Positions 1-7,846 of a DNA stretch of 50,412 nt are shown in pieces. The notes under the pieces were generated by a model. It was not told where the DNA came from and ran no database searches. It worked only from the letters and a program-made list of their open reading frames with translations. The stretch comes from an uncultured Caryophanales bacterium (GTDB lineage Bacteria > Bacillota_I > Bacilli_A > Acholeplasmatales > Anaeroplasmataceae). Both the position numbers and the translations under genes were made by a program. Every line of letters starts with the position of its first letter. Position 1 is the stretch's first letter. The stretch lies in contig CAMJOZ010000005.1 of NCBI GenBank assembly GCA_946407635.1, positions 1 through 50,412 of the forward strand. Direction: 5' to 3'.

Positions 1-43
1 TAGGTGAGTGCTAATTTTTTTAAAATTTTTTTATAAAAGAAAA

Positions 44-65
44 AAGTGTGAACTTAATCACACTT
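44..65 (-). terminator. intrinsic terminator after nrdG
   Basis: The minus strand forms a perfect 8-bp stem AAGTGTGA/TCACACTT with a 6-nt loop, followed by a run of T. It overlaps the nrdG stop codon and closes the nrdDG operon. Confidence 0.85.
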
Positions 66-555
66 AATCTTCAAATAATATTATTTTATTTTGTTTCAAT
101 GTTTCAGGAACATCTATTACTCTTTGATTTGATGAACCTTTCCATTTTAATAGTGGACTAAATAAATCATATTTAAATTGTCCATCAACTAATACATCTA
201 TATATTTTAATACTTCTTTTTCTGGAATATCTTCTAATTTGTATCCTGTCCATACCCATAATGTTTTATCAGGATATTTTTCTTTAAATCTTTTGGCTAA
301 AGCTAATGTACCAACAACATTAGTTGGATGCATAGGCTCTCCACCTAAAATAGATAGACCACTAATATAATTATGATTTAAGAGTTCCATAATTTCTTCG
401 ATTTCTGCCTCAGTGAATTCTTTTCCACCATTAAAATCCCATGTGTCTTCATTGAAGCATTTATAGCAATGGAAATGACAGCCTTGGAAGAATATAGATA
501 CTCTAACACCAGGACCATCAGAAATATCCATTTTACGAATAATATTATATCTCAT
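64..555 (-). CDS. nrdG: anaerobic ribonucleotide reductase activating protein (radical SAM)
   Basis: NrdG-type radical SAM activase. It uses a [4Fe-4S] cluster and S-adenosylmethionine to install the glycyl radical on NrdD. The cluster motif CxxxCxxC is visible as CHFHCYKC (about residues 26-33), preceded by DGPGVRVSIFFQGC, and a glycine-rich LGGEPMHP follows as in the family. The length of 163 aa is normal. The ATG at 555 is preferred because it overlaps the nrdD stop as TAATG, indicating translational coupling; a TTG further upstream lacks this arrangement. Second gene of a two-gene operon with nrdD. Confidence 0.95.
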   Translation of the reverse strand: MRYNIIRKMDISDGPGVRVSIFFQGCHFHCYKCFNEDTWDFNGGKEFTEAEIEEIMELLNHNYISGLSILGGEPMHPTNVVGTLALAKRFKEKYPDKTLWVWTGYKLEDIPEKEVLKYIDVLVDGQFKYDLFSPLLKWKGSSNQRVIDVPETLKQNKIILFED

Positions 556-2711
556 TAACAAGCCTTATTATCTATATGAAGAACTCTCTCTTTAATTTCT
601 TGTGTTCTACCCTTATTCCAGAAATTAGTACCAATATAGCCACATGTACGTCTAGCAACATTTAATAGATTATGATCTCTATTACCGCAATTTGGACAAT
701 ACCATTCTAAATTATCGTCAACTAATATTTCACCAGTATATCCGCATTTTTGACAATAATCACTCTTAGTATTTAGTTCAGCGTACATAATATTATCATA
801 AATGAATCTCATTACAGAAATAACTGCAGGTAAATTATTTTGTAGGTTTGGAGTTTCAACATATGAAATAGCTCCACCTGGAGATAATGCTTGGAATTCA
901 CTTTCAAGCTTTAATTTATTAAATGCATCTATTTCTTCAAATACAGGAACATGATATGAATTAGTAATATAATTTCTATCAGTTATACCCTTAACAGTAC
1001 CAAATCTTTCCTTTAAACATTTAGCGAATTTGTAAGTTGTAGATTCAATTGGTGTACCATAAACAGAATAATCAATCTTTTCTTCTGCCTTCCACTTATT
1101 ACATGAATCAACTAAATGTTTCATAATTTTAATACCGAAATCATGACCTTCACCATTATCAGTATGAGATTTACCAGTCATATATTTAACACATTCATAT
1201 AAACCAGCATATCCTAATGAAATAGTTGAATAACCATTATGCAATAAATCATGGATAGATTCACCCTTGCCAAGTCTAGCTAAAGCACCATATTGCCATA
1301 AAATTGGGGCAACATCACTTGTTACATTAGCTAATCTCTTATGTCTAATTTGTAATGCTTTATGACATAAATCTAATCTTTCATCAAAAATCTTCCAGAA
1401 TTTTTCCATGTCTTGTCCACTTGATAAAGCAACATCTGGTAAATTAATTGTAACAACACCTTGATTAAATCTACCATAATATTTAGGCTTACCAGTCTTA
1501 GGATCAATATATGGAGTTAAGAATGATCTACAACCCATACATGGATAGCAGTTTCCATTACCATTCTTATCAACTTTTAATTCAAACATCTTCTTTTCAG
1601 AAATATAGTCAGGAACTAATCTCTTAGCTGTACATTCAGCAGCTAATTTAGTCAAATAGAAATATTTAGTACCTTCATCTACATTATCTTCTTCAAGTAC
1701 ATATAATAATTTAGGGAATGCAGGTGTAATATAAACACCTTTTTCATTCTTGAAGCCTTTAATTCTTTGATGTAAGAATTCTTCAATAATTTCAGCTAAT
1801 TCATCTTTATATTCTTCAGTTTCACCTAAATACATAAATACGCTTAGGAAAGGTGCTTGACCATTAGTATTAGTCATAGAATTTACTTGGTAATTGAATG
1901 TTTGAACACCATCTTCAATTTCCTTATGAGTATCTTCTTTTGCATATTTTTCAGCATCCTCATCAGAGAATCCTCTATTTTTATATCTTTTGAAATAATT
2001 ATCATGTGATAATCTTACAAATGGAGCTAAATGAGAAAGTGTTACAGTTGCTCCACCATAAGATGATGATGTAACGGCTAAAATGATTTGAGTTGCAATA
2101 GTTGCGGCAGTAATAAATCTATGAGGCTTATCAATTTTTACATTATTAATAACTGTACCGTTTTGTAACATATCTTCTAGATTAATTAATTCACAGTTAT
2201 GTAATGCATTTTGAGCAAAATAATCTGCATCATGGAAATGAATAATTCCACTATCATGAGCTTTAACAATATCATCAGGAAGTAAGAATCTACGAGTAAT
2301 ATCTGTAGATGTAATACCAGCTAAATAATCTCTTTGTGTAGTAACAAGTTCAGCATTCTTGTTTGAATTTTCATTATTCCAATACTCGTTTTCGCCTTCA
2401 ATTAATTCCTTGATTGATTGGTCTGTAGTATTTGCCTTTCTTACTAATTCACGAGTATATCTATATGTAATATAGATTTTAGCTAAAGTATATCTATCAA
2501 ATTCCATTAATTTCTCTTCGATAATATCTTGGATATCCTCAACTAAAATTCTTTTCTTACCAAGATCCTCGATGTATTTAATGATTTCATCAATTTCTTT
2601 AGCAGTTGCTCTATCCTTAGCTTTTACCTCAGCATTTGCCTTACCAATTGCAATCTCGATTTTTGACTTGTCATAGTCGACAATATGCCCATCTCTTTTA
2701 ACAATTTTCAT
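555..2711 (-). CDS. nrdD: anaerobic ribonucleoside-triphosphate reductase (class III)
   Basis: Class III ribonucleotide reductase, which makes deoxyribonucleotides from NTPs without oxygen. The N-terminal ~95 residues are an ATP-cone (VKRDGHIVDYDKSKIEIAI...). The C terminus has a zinc site, CQKC...CPNC, and the glycyl-radical loop TCGYIGTNFWNKGR, with the radical glycine near residue 691. The length of 718 aa is typical. The ATG at 2711 is chosen because GGAGTGGAG lies just upstream; a GTG three codons earlier would sit inside that ribosome binding site. It is divergent from a Crp/Fnr-type regulator. No aerobic reductase is in the window, which fits an anaerobe. Confidence 0.96.
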   Translation of the reverse strand: MKIVKRDGHIVDYDKSKIEIAIGKANAEVKAKDRATAKEIDEIIKYIEDLGKKRILVEDIQDIIEEKLMEFDRYTLAKIYITYRYTRELVRKANTTDQSIKELIEGENEYWNNENSNKNAELVTTQRDYLAGITSTDITRRFLLPDDIVKAHDSGIIHFHDADYFAQNALHNCELINLEDMLQNGTVINNVKIDKPHRFITAATIATQIILAVTSSSYGGATVTLSHLAPFVRLSHDNYFKRYKNRGFSDEDAEKYAKEDTHKEIEDGVQTFNYQVNSMTNTNGQAPFLSVFMYLGETEEYKDELAEIIEEFLHQRIKGFKNEKGVYITPAFPKLLYVLEEDNVDEGTKYFYLTKLAAECTAKRLVPDYISEKKMFELKVDKNGNGNCYPCMGCRSFLTPYIDPKTGKPKYYGRFNQGVVTINLPDVALSSGQDMEKFWKIFDERLDLCHKALQIRHKRLANVTSDVAPILWQYGALARLGKGESIHDLLHNGYSTISLGYAGLYECVKYMTGKSHTDNGEGHDFGIKIMKHLVDSCNKWKAEEKIDYSVYGTPIESTTYKFAKCLKERFGTVKGITDRNYITNSYHVPVFEEIDAFNKLKLESEFQALSPGGAISYVETPNLQNNLPAVISVMRFIYDNIMYAELNTKSDYCQKCGYTGEILVDDNLEWYCPNCGNRDHNLLNVARRTCGYIGTNFWNKGRTQEIKERVLHIDNKAC

Positions 2712-2751
2712 ATGCTCCACTCCAATCTATTTTTCGCTCGAATTTACTTCA

Positions 2752-2815
2752 ATTATATTAAATAAAAAAATAATAAAAAGTTGCCGTTGCAACTTTATAA
2801 GAATTTTTATATAAT
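2752..2815. promoter_or_regulatory. divergent nrdD/regulator promoters with Crp/Fnr-like operator
   Basis: A perfect inverted repeat AAAGTTGC-CGTT-GCAACTTT lies at 2777-2796. On the minus strand a TATAAT box (2752-2757) serves nrdDG; its upstream edge is 29.5 bp from the palindrome centre, the geometry of a class II activator site centred at -41.5. On the plus strand TTGCAA (2787-2792), 17 bp, TATAAT (2810-2815) serves the regulator, so the same palindrome covers its -35. Inference: activation of nrdDG and autorepression by the adjacent regulator. Confidence 0.6.
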
Positions 2816-2835
2816 TGTGACAAAGGGTGATAAAA

Positions 2836-3480
2836 ATGATAAATCCGTTTGAAAATATAACCGAAAGAGAAAAGCTCAAATTGATAGAACTTTTAAAGGG
2901 TCATGTCTATTATTTTGAAGAAAATGATGATGTTTTATCTGTTATTAAAAACAAGAATATAGTATGTATTTTACTAGAAGGATACGCTCAAATACTAAAT
3001 ATTAATTATAATGGAGACGAGATGCTAATATCTGATCTATATGAAAACAGTGTATTTGGAACATATATATCTGATATTAATAATTTAGATTGTGAAATAC
3101 AAGCTAAAAGTAAATCTAAAATATTAGTATTTGATTATGCTAATTTTTCTAATCCTAAAAATACATCTTATAGTTATTATAATACATTTATTAATAATAT
3201 GTTTGATATTGTATGTAATATTTTAAAAGAAAACAATTATAGAACAAGAATATTATCAAAAAAGAATATAAGAGATAAAATATTGGAATTTTTAGAAATT
3301 GAATATGAAAAAAAACATACTAAATATATTTATCTTCCAATGAGTTTAAAAGATTTAGCTGATTACTTATCAATAAATAGATCTGCAATGTTTAGAGAAT
3401 TAAAATATTTAAAGGAAGATGGTATTATTAAAATAGATGGTAGAAAAATAACTTTAATGCAAAAGAAAGAGCCTTTCTAA
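2836..3480 (+). CDS. Crp/Fnr-family transcriptional regulator
   Basis: A 214-aa protein with an N-terminal cNMP-binding-like beta-roll (about residues 10-125) and a C-terminal winged helix containing LKDLADYLSINRSAMFRELK (about 165-190), the Crp/Fnr recognition helix. It lacks the N-terminal cysteine cluster of oxygen-sensing FNR, so a [4Fe-4S] sensor is not supported; the ligand is unknown. The ATG at 2836 is preferred over the GTG at 2827, which lies inside AAAGGGTG, the probable ribosome binding site. It is transcribed away from nrdDG, and the operator between them suggests that it controls anaerobic dNTP synthesis. Confidence 0.85.
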   Translation: MINPFENITEREKLKLIELLKGHVYYFEENDDVLSVIKNKNIVCILLEGYAQILNINYNGDEMLISDLYENSVFGTYISDINNLDCEIQAKSKSKILVFDYANFSNPKNTSYSYYNTFINNMFDIVCNILKENNYRTRILSKKNIRDKILEFLEIEYEKKHTKYIYLPMSLKDLADYLSINRSAMFRELKYLKEDGIIKIDGRKITLMQKKEPF

Positions 3481-3490
3481 AGGCTCTTTT
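3466..3490. terminator. bidirectional terminator between convergent genes
   Basis: A perfect 11-bp stem AAAGAGCCTTT/AAAGGCTCTTT with a 2-nt loop, flanked by A and T tracts, lies over the stop codon of the Crp/Fnr regulator and next to the stop of the DUF1846 gene. It can serve both convergent transcripts. Confidence 0.85.
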
Positions 3491-4990
3491 TTAGTTATCA
3501 TCATTTTTTCTATATAATTTATGAGCTTTAAATTCAGGCTCGCATGTTAAATCAATTCCAAGCTTTTTGAATGTATTTTCATCTGTTTCAGATAAAATAA
3601 CTGTTGAATGAGCTTGAGTATGCTTTAATTCAAAAATTTTATCTAATGCTTTTTTAGCTAATTCATCATCCTTAGCACAAATAGATAAAGCAATCAATGC
3701 TTCTTCTAGATGTAATCTTGGATTTGTATTACCTAAATCTTGAATCTTTAATTTTGAAATAGGTTCAATTACCTCAGGTGAAATCAATAATACATCATCA
3801 TCAATTCCAGCTAATTCCTTTAAAGCATTTAATATTAAAGCTGCTGGAGCTGATAATAATGGTGAAGTTTTACTAGTAATAGTTTTACCATTATCTAAAG
3901 TAAGTGCCATTGATGGAGTTCCAGTTTTCTTAGCCTTTAATAAAGCTTCATTAACACACGCTCTATCTTGAACTGTAATATTAAGAGCTTGCATCAAAAG
4001 AGCAATCTTATCTACTGCTTCTTGAGTTGCTCTACCATTTCTTAATAATACTAATGTATTTAAATATCTTCTAATAATTTCATCCTTTGAAGCTTGATCA
4101 GATACCTTATGATCACATATAGCGAATCCAGCCATATTTACACCCATATCTGTAGGTGATTTATATGGACATTTACCTTTGCCATAAATAGCTTCAAACA
4201 TTGTTCTTAAAACAGGGAATGATTCAACATCTCTATTATAATTAATAGCTAATTGATTGTATGCTTCTAAATGATATGGATCAATCATATTAACATCAGC
4301 TAAATCAGCTGTTGCTGCTTCATAAGCTAAATTAACAGGATCCTTTAAAGCAATATTCCAAATAGGGAATGTTTCATATTTAGCATAACCAGCTTTAATA
4401 CCACGCTTATTTTCATGATATAGTTGGCTCATACAAGTAGCCATCTTACCAGAACCAGGTCCTGGTGCTGTTACTACTACTATTTCTCTATCAGTTTTAA
4501 TATATTCATTTTTACCAAAGCCATCTTCACTAATTATTTTAGCAACATTATGTGGATAGCCTTCAATATCATAATTTAAATATGTTTTAATTCCTAAATT
4601 AGTTAATTTTTTTCTAAAGCTTATAACACTAGGAGTTCTTTGGAATCTTGTTATACATACTGAACCTACATATAAGCCTGATGCTTCAAAAGCATCAATT
4701 AATCTTAAAACATCATTTTCATATGTAATATTTAAATCAGCTCTTACCTTGTTATTTTGAATATCAATAGCATTTATAACAATAACAACTTCTACTCTAT
4801 CCTTAATTGTTAAAAGCATTCTTAATTTAGAATCAGGTAAAAATCCTGGTAATACTCTTGACGCATGATAATCATCAAATAATTTACCACCAAATTCTAG
4901 GTATAATTTACCTGAAAATTTAGATACTCTTTTTATAATGTTTTCAGATTGTAATTTTAAATATTTATCATTGTCAAAAGCTAATTTCAT
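3491..4990 (-). CDS. DUF1846 (UPF0371) P-loop protein
   Basis: A 499-aa member of the DUF1846/UPF0371 family. A Walker A-like loop APGPGSGK is visible near residue 177, so nucleotide binding is likely; the reaction is unknown to me. The ATG at 4990 (MKLAFDND) begins the family's conserved N terminus; a longer frame to 5026 would run into the upstream gene. The upstream stop lies 5 bp before this start, so the gene is translationally coupled to the PurF-like gene at 4996-6399. That tight pairing suggests the two proteins act in one pathway, perhaps nucleotide or phosphoribosyl chemistry (inference). Confidence 0.88.
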   Translation of the reverse strand: MKLAFDNDKYLKLQSENIIKRVSKFSGKLYLEFGGKLFDDYHASRVLPGFLPDSKLRMLLTIKDRVEVVIVINAIDIQNNKVRADLNITYENDVLRLIDAFEASGLYVGSVCITRFQRTPSVISFRKKLTNLGIKTYLNYDIEGYPHNVAKIISEDGFGKNEYIKTDREIVVVTAPGPGSGKMATCMSQLYHENKRGIKAGYAKYETFPIWNIALKDPVNLAYEAATADLADVNMIDPYHLEAYNQLAINYNRDVESFPVLRTMFEAIYGKGKCPYKSPTDMGVNMAGFAICDHKVSDQASKDEIIRRYLNTLVLLRNGRATQEAVDKIALLMQALNITVQDRACVNEALLKAKKTGTPSMALTLDNGKTITSKTSPLLSAPAALILNALKELAGIDDDVLLISPEVIEPISKLKIQDLGNTNPRLHLEEALIALSICAKDDELAKKALDKIFELKHTQAHSTVILSETDENTFKKLGIDLTCEPEFKAHKLYRKNDDN

Positions 4991-4995
4991 AATTT

Positions 4996-6399
4996 TTACT
5001 CTTTTCCGTCCCAGCAATAAGTACAAAGCTTACTTTCATCTATTTCACATGCTTTCTTTAAATCATCAATTCTATTGAATGCAAGTGATGTGAAATTAAG
5101 TTCTTTTCTTATTTCATCGACCATTTTCTTATATTTATCACTATCTGGATTAGCATAACACTTTAATATTTCAGGTGTTACTTTATCTTCAAGTCTAGTT
5201 ATAACTCTTCTTGTTATTAATTCAAGTTCTGAAGAAGATCTAGAGAAGTTTAAATATTTACAACCAAATACTAGAGGAGGGCATGCACTTCTAATATGAA
5301 CCTCTTTAGCACCGCTTCTATATAAGAATTCAGTTGTTTCTCTCATTTGAGTTCCACGAACGATTGAATCATCTATTAATAATAATCTTTTACCTTCAAT
5401 TAAATCATGTACTGGTATTAACTTCATTCTAGCAATTAAATCACGCTTAGTTTGAATTGTAGGCATAAAGCTTCTAGGCCATGTTGGTGTATATTTAATA
5501 AATGGACGTTCAAATGGAATACCACTTTGATTTGAATAACCAACAGCATGTGCAGTACCAGAATCAGGTACACCAGCAACACTATCAACATCAACATTAT
5601 CTCTCATTGCGATATATTTACCACAATTATATCTCATCTTTTCAACTGAAATACCTTCATATGAAGATGATGGATAACCATAATATACCCATAAGAATGT
5701 ACAAATTCTCATTTTATCTCCAGGAGCAACTAATGTTTTAACTCCATCTTGAGTAAGTATACAAACTTCACCAGGTCCTAATTCTTTATAATCTTCATAT
5801 CCTAAATTTAAATAAGCAAATGATTCAAATGATACACAAAAACCATCATTATTCTTACCAATAACAAGTGGTGTTCTACCATATTTATCACGTGAAGCAT
5901 AAATACCTTTTTCATTTAATACTAGGAATGTTAATGAACCATCTATTAATTCTTGAGCGTATTTAATACCATCAATTAGGTTTTCTTTTTGATTAATGAT
6001 TGAAGCAACTAATTCAGTTGGATTAATTTCTCCACCACTCATCTCTAAGAAATGTGAATTACCATTTTTAAATAACATTTCTTCAATTTCTTTAATGTTA
6101 TTAATCTTACTAACTGTAGTAATAGCGTAAGTACCATGATGAGATTTAACAATTAATGGTTGTGGTTCATAATCAGATATACAACCAATACCCATCTTAC
6201 CTTTCATCTCTTGTACATCATGTTCAAACTTAGTTCTAAATGGTGCCCCTTCAATATTATGTATAGCTCTATTAAATCCTTTTTCACCTAATACAGCCAT
6301 ACCACCACGTCTAGTTCCTAAATGTGAATGATAGTCTGTTCCGAAAAATAAATCAAATACACAATCATGTTTAGAAATAACTCCAAATATTCCGCCCAT
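4996..6399 (-). CDS. PurF-like phosphoribosyltransferase lacking the glutaminase cysteine
   Basis: A 467-aa protein with the PurF fold: an N-terminal Ntn-type domain (about 1-230) and a PRPP-binding phosphoribosyltransferase domain with IDDSIVRGT at about 342-350. True amidophosphoribosyltransferase begins MCGIFG, with Cys as catalytic nucleophile; this one begins MGGIFG. The start is secure (GGAGGAGAAAT before the ATG). Other glutaminase positions are also altered: the HNG oxyanion motif reads HHG, and the usual RYST stretch reads CISD. It therefore probably cannot use glutamine and may be an ammonia-dependent or repurposed PRPP enzyme. The C terminus ends with CTYCWDGKE. No other pur genes are nearby. 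Confidence 0.85.
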   Translation of the reverse strand: MGGIFGVISKHDCVFDLFFGTDYHSHLGTRRGGMAVLGEKGFNRAIHNIEGAPFRTKFEHDVQEMKGKMGIGCISDYEPQPLIVKSHHGTYAITTVSKINNIKEIEEMLFKNGNSHFLEMSGGEINPTELVASIINQKENLIDGIKYAQELIDGSLTFLVLNEKGIYASRDKYGRTPLVIGKNNDGFCVSFESFAYLNLGYEDYKELGPGEVCILTQDGVKTLVAPGDKMRICTFLWVYYGYPSSSYEGISVEKMRYNCGKYIAMRDNVDVDSVAGVPDSGTAHAVGYSNQSGIPFERPFIKYTPTWPRSFMPTIQTKRDLIARMKLIPVHDLIEGKRLLLIDDSIVRGTQMRETTEFLYRSGAKEVHIRSACPPLVFGCKYLNFSRSSSELELITRRVITRLEDKVTPEILKCYANPDSDKYKKMVDEIRKELNFTSLAFNRIDDLKKACEIDESKLCTYCWDGKE

Positions 6400-6454
6400 A
6401 TTTCTCCTCCAAAAAACAACTAATATTTTAACACACTATTTTTTATTTGAAAAC

Positions 6455-6474
6455 AATTATTATTAATAATAATT
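6455..6474. promoter_or_regulatory. 20-bp perfect palindrome upstream of the PurF-like gene
   Basis: AATTATTATT followed directly by its reverse complement, about 55-75 bp upstream of the start codon. It may be an operator, but AT-only palindromes are common in this AT-rich genome. Confidence 0.3.
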
Positions 6475-6486
6475 ATTTTTTTTTAA

Positions 6487-6515
6487 AAAGAAAAAAGGGC
6501 ATCAATAGATACCCT
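6487..6515 (-). terminator. intrinsic terminator after trpB
   Basis: The minus strand reads AGGGTATC-TATT-GATGCCCT (one G-U pair) followed by TTTTTTC, just past the trpB stop codon. Confidence 0.8.
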
Positions 6516-6528
6516 ATAAATTAAAATA

Positions 6529-7782
6529 TTAAAAATCTAATTTAATACCATTCTTTTCAAGATAATCGATACCGTATTTTTCAATAACATAATCCATATC
6601 TTTATCACCACGACCAGATAAATTAACTAAAATAGTACCTGTCTTCTTTGTAGTTCTAGCTAATTTCATAGCATAAGCTACAGCGTGTGATGATTCTAGT
6701 GCAGGAATAATACCTTCAAGTCTTGATAAAGTATAGAATGCTTCTAATGCTTCAGCGTCAGTTACTGAATCATATTTAACTCTACCTAAATCATGTAAAA
6801 ATGCATGTTCAGGTCCAACAGATGGATAATCAAGTCCTGAAGCAACACTATATACTGGTGCAGGATCACCATTCTTATCCTTTAGCATGATTGAATTAAA
6901 TCCATGCATAATACCTTCAGAACCGAAAGTCATTGAAGCTGCGTTATCTCCTTCTTTTTTTCCACGGCCAAGTGGCTCAACACCAATAATTTCAACAGGA
7001 TCATTTAAGAATGGAATAAATAAACCAGCAGAATTTGATCCACCACCTACAGCGGCACAAATAACATCAGGTAATAAGCCTGTCATTTCTTGGAATTGCT
7101 CTCTAGCTTCGATACCAACAATTGATTGGAAATCTCTAACGATTTGTGGGAATGGATGAGGACCAACAACTGATCCAATACAATAAATACAATCCTTATA
7201 TTCTTTTAAATAAGCATTAAATGCAGCATCTACTGCTTCCTTTAATGTTTGTTGTCCATCAGTTACTTCGACAACTCTAGCACCCAATAATTTCATTCTT
7301 GAAACATTTGGTGCTTGTTTTTTTACATCAACAGCGCCCATATAAATATCGCACTCTAAACCAAAGTAAGCTGCGGCTGTAGCTAAAGCTACACCATGTT
7401 GTCCAGCACCTGTCTCAGCGATAATTTTCTTTTTACCCATATATTTAGCTAATAAGCCTTCACCCATACAGTGATTTAATTTATGAGCACCTGAGTGATT
7501 TAAATCTTCTCTTTTTAAATATATTTGTGCACCACCACAATATTTAGATAATCTTTCACAATGATAAACTGGAGTTGGTCTACCTTGAAATTCTTTTCTT
7601 ATTCTTCTTAATTCATTAATGAATTGTGATGAGTGACAGATTGTTTGATAAGCAGTTTTAATTTCTTCAAAAGCAGGCTTTAATTCGTCTGGAATATAAG
7701 CTCCACCATATCTTCCAAAAAAGCCATCTTCATTTGGATAATTTTTTAAATAAGTTTCAAAATCTACATCTTTAATTTTCAT
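6529..7782 (-). CDS. trpB: tryptophan synthase beta chain
   Basis: PLP enzyme joining indole and L-serine to give tryptophan. The 417-aa length and the motifs are canonical for Trp[16 protein letters not shown] with the Schiff-base lysine at about residue 101, catalytic Glu in AETGAGQHG at about 123, the phosphate-binding GGGSNSAG loop, and LSGRGDKD near the C terminus. It stands alone: no trpA or other trp genes are in the window, and it has its own terminator. This suggests indole scavenging, or a partner encoded elsewhere. The start at 7782 gives the family N terminus. Confidence 0.95.
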   Translation of the reverse strand: MKIKDVDFETYLKNYPNEDGFFGRYGGAYIPDELKPAFEEIKTAYQTICHSSQFINELRRIRKEFQGRPTPVYHCERLSKYCGGAQIYLKREDLNHSGAHKLNHCMGEGLLAKYMGKKKIIAETGAGQHGVALATAAAYFGLECDIYMGAVDVKKQAPNVSRMKLLGARVVEVTDGQQTLKEAVDAAFNAYLKEYKDCIYCIGSVVGPHPFPQIVRDFQSIVGIEAREQFQEMTGLLPDVICAAVGGGSNSAGLFIPFLNDPVEIIGVEPLGRGKKEGDNAASMTFGSEGIMHGFNSIMLKDKNGDPAPVYSVASGLDYPSVGPEHAFLHDLGRVKYDSVTDAEALEAFYTLSRLEGIIPALESSHAVAYAMKLARTTKKTGTILVNLSGRGDKDMDYVIEKYGIDYLEKNGIKLDF

Positions 7783-7846
7783 ATATATTCTCGCTTTCCT
7801 AAAACCACATATTATTTTAACATAATTAGTTTAATAATTCTATAAA

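Noticed and set aside
2836-3480. Oxygen-sensing FNR
   Set aside because: The N-terminal cysteine cluster needed for the [4Fe-4S] sensor is absent.
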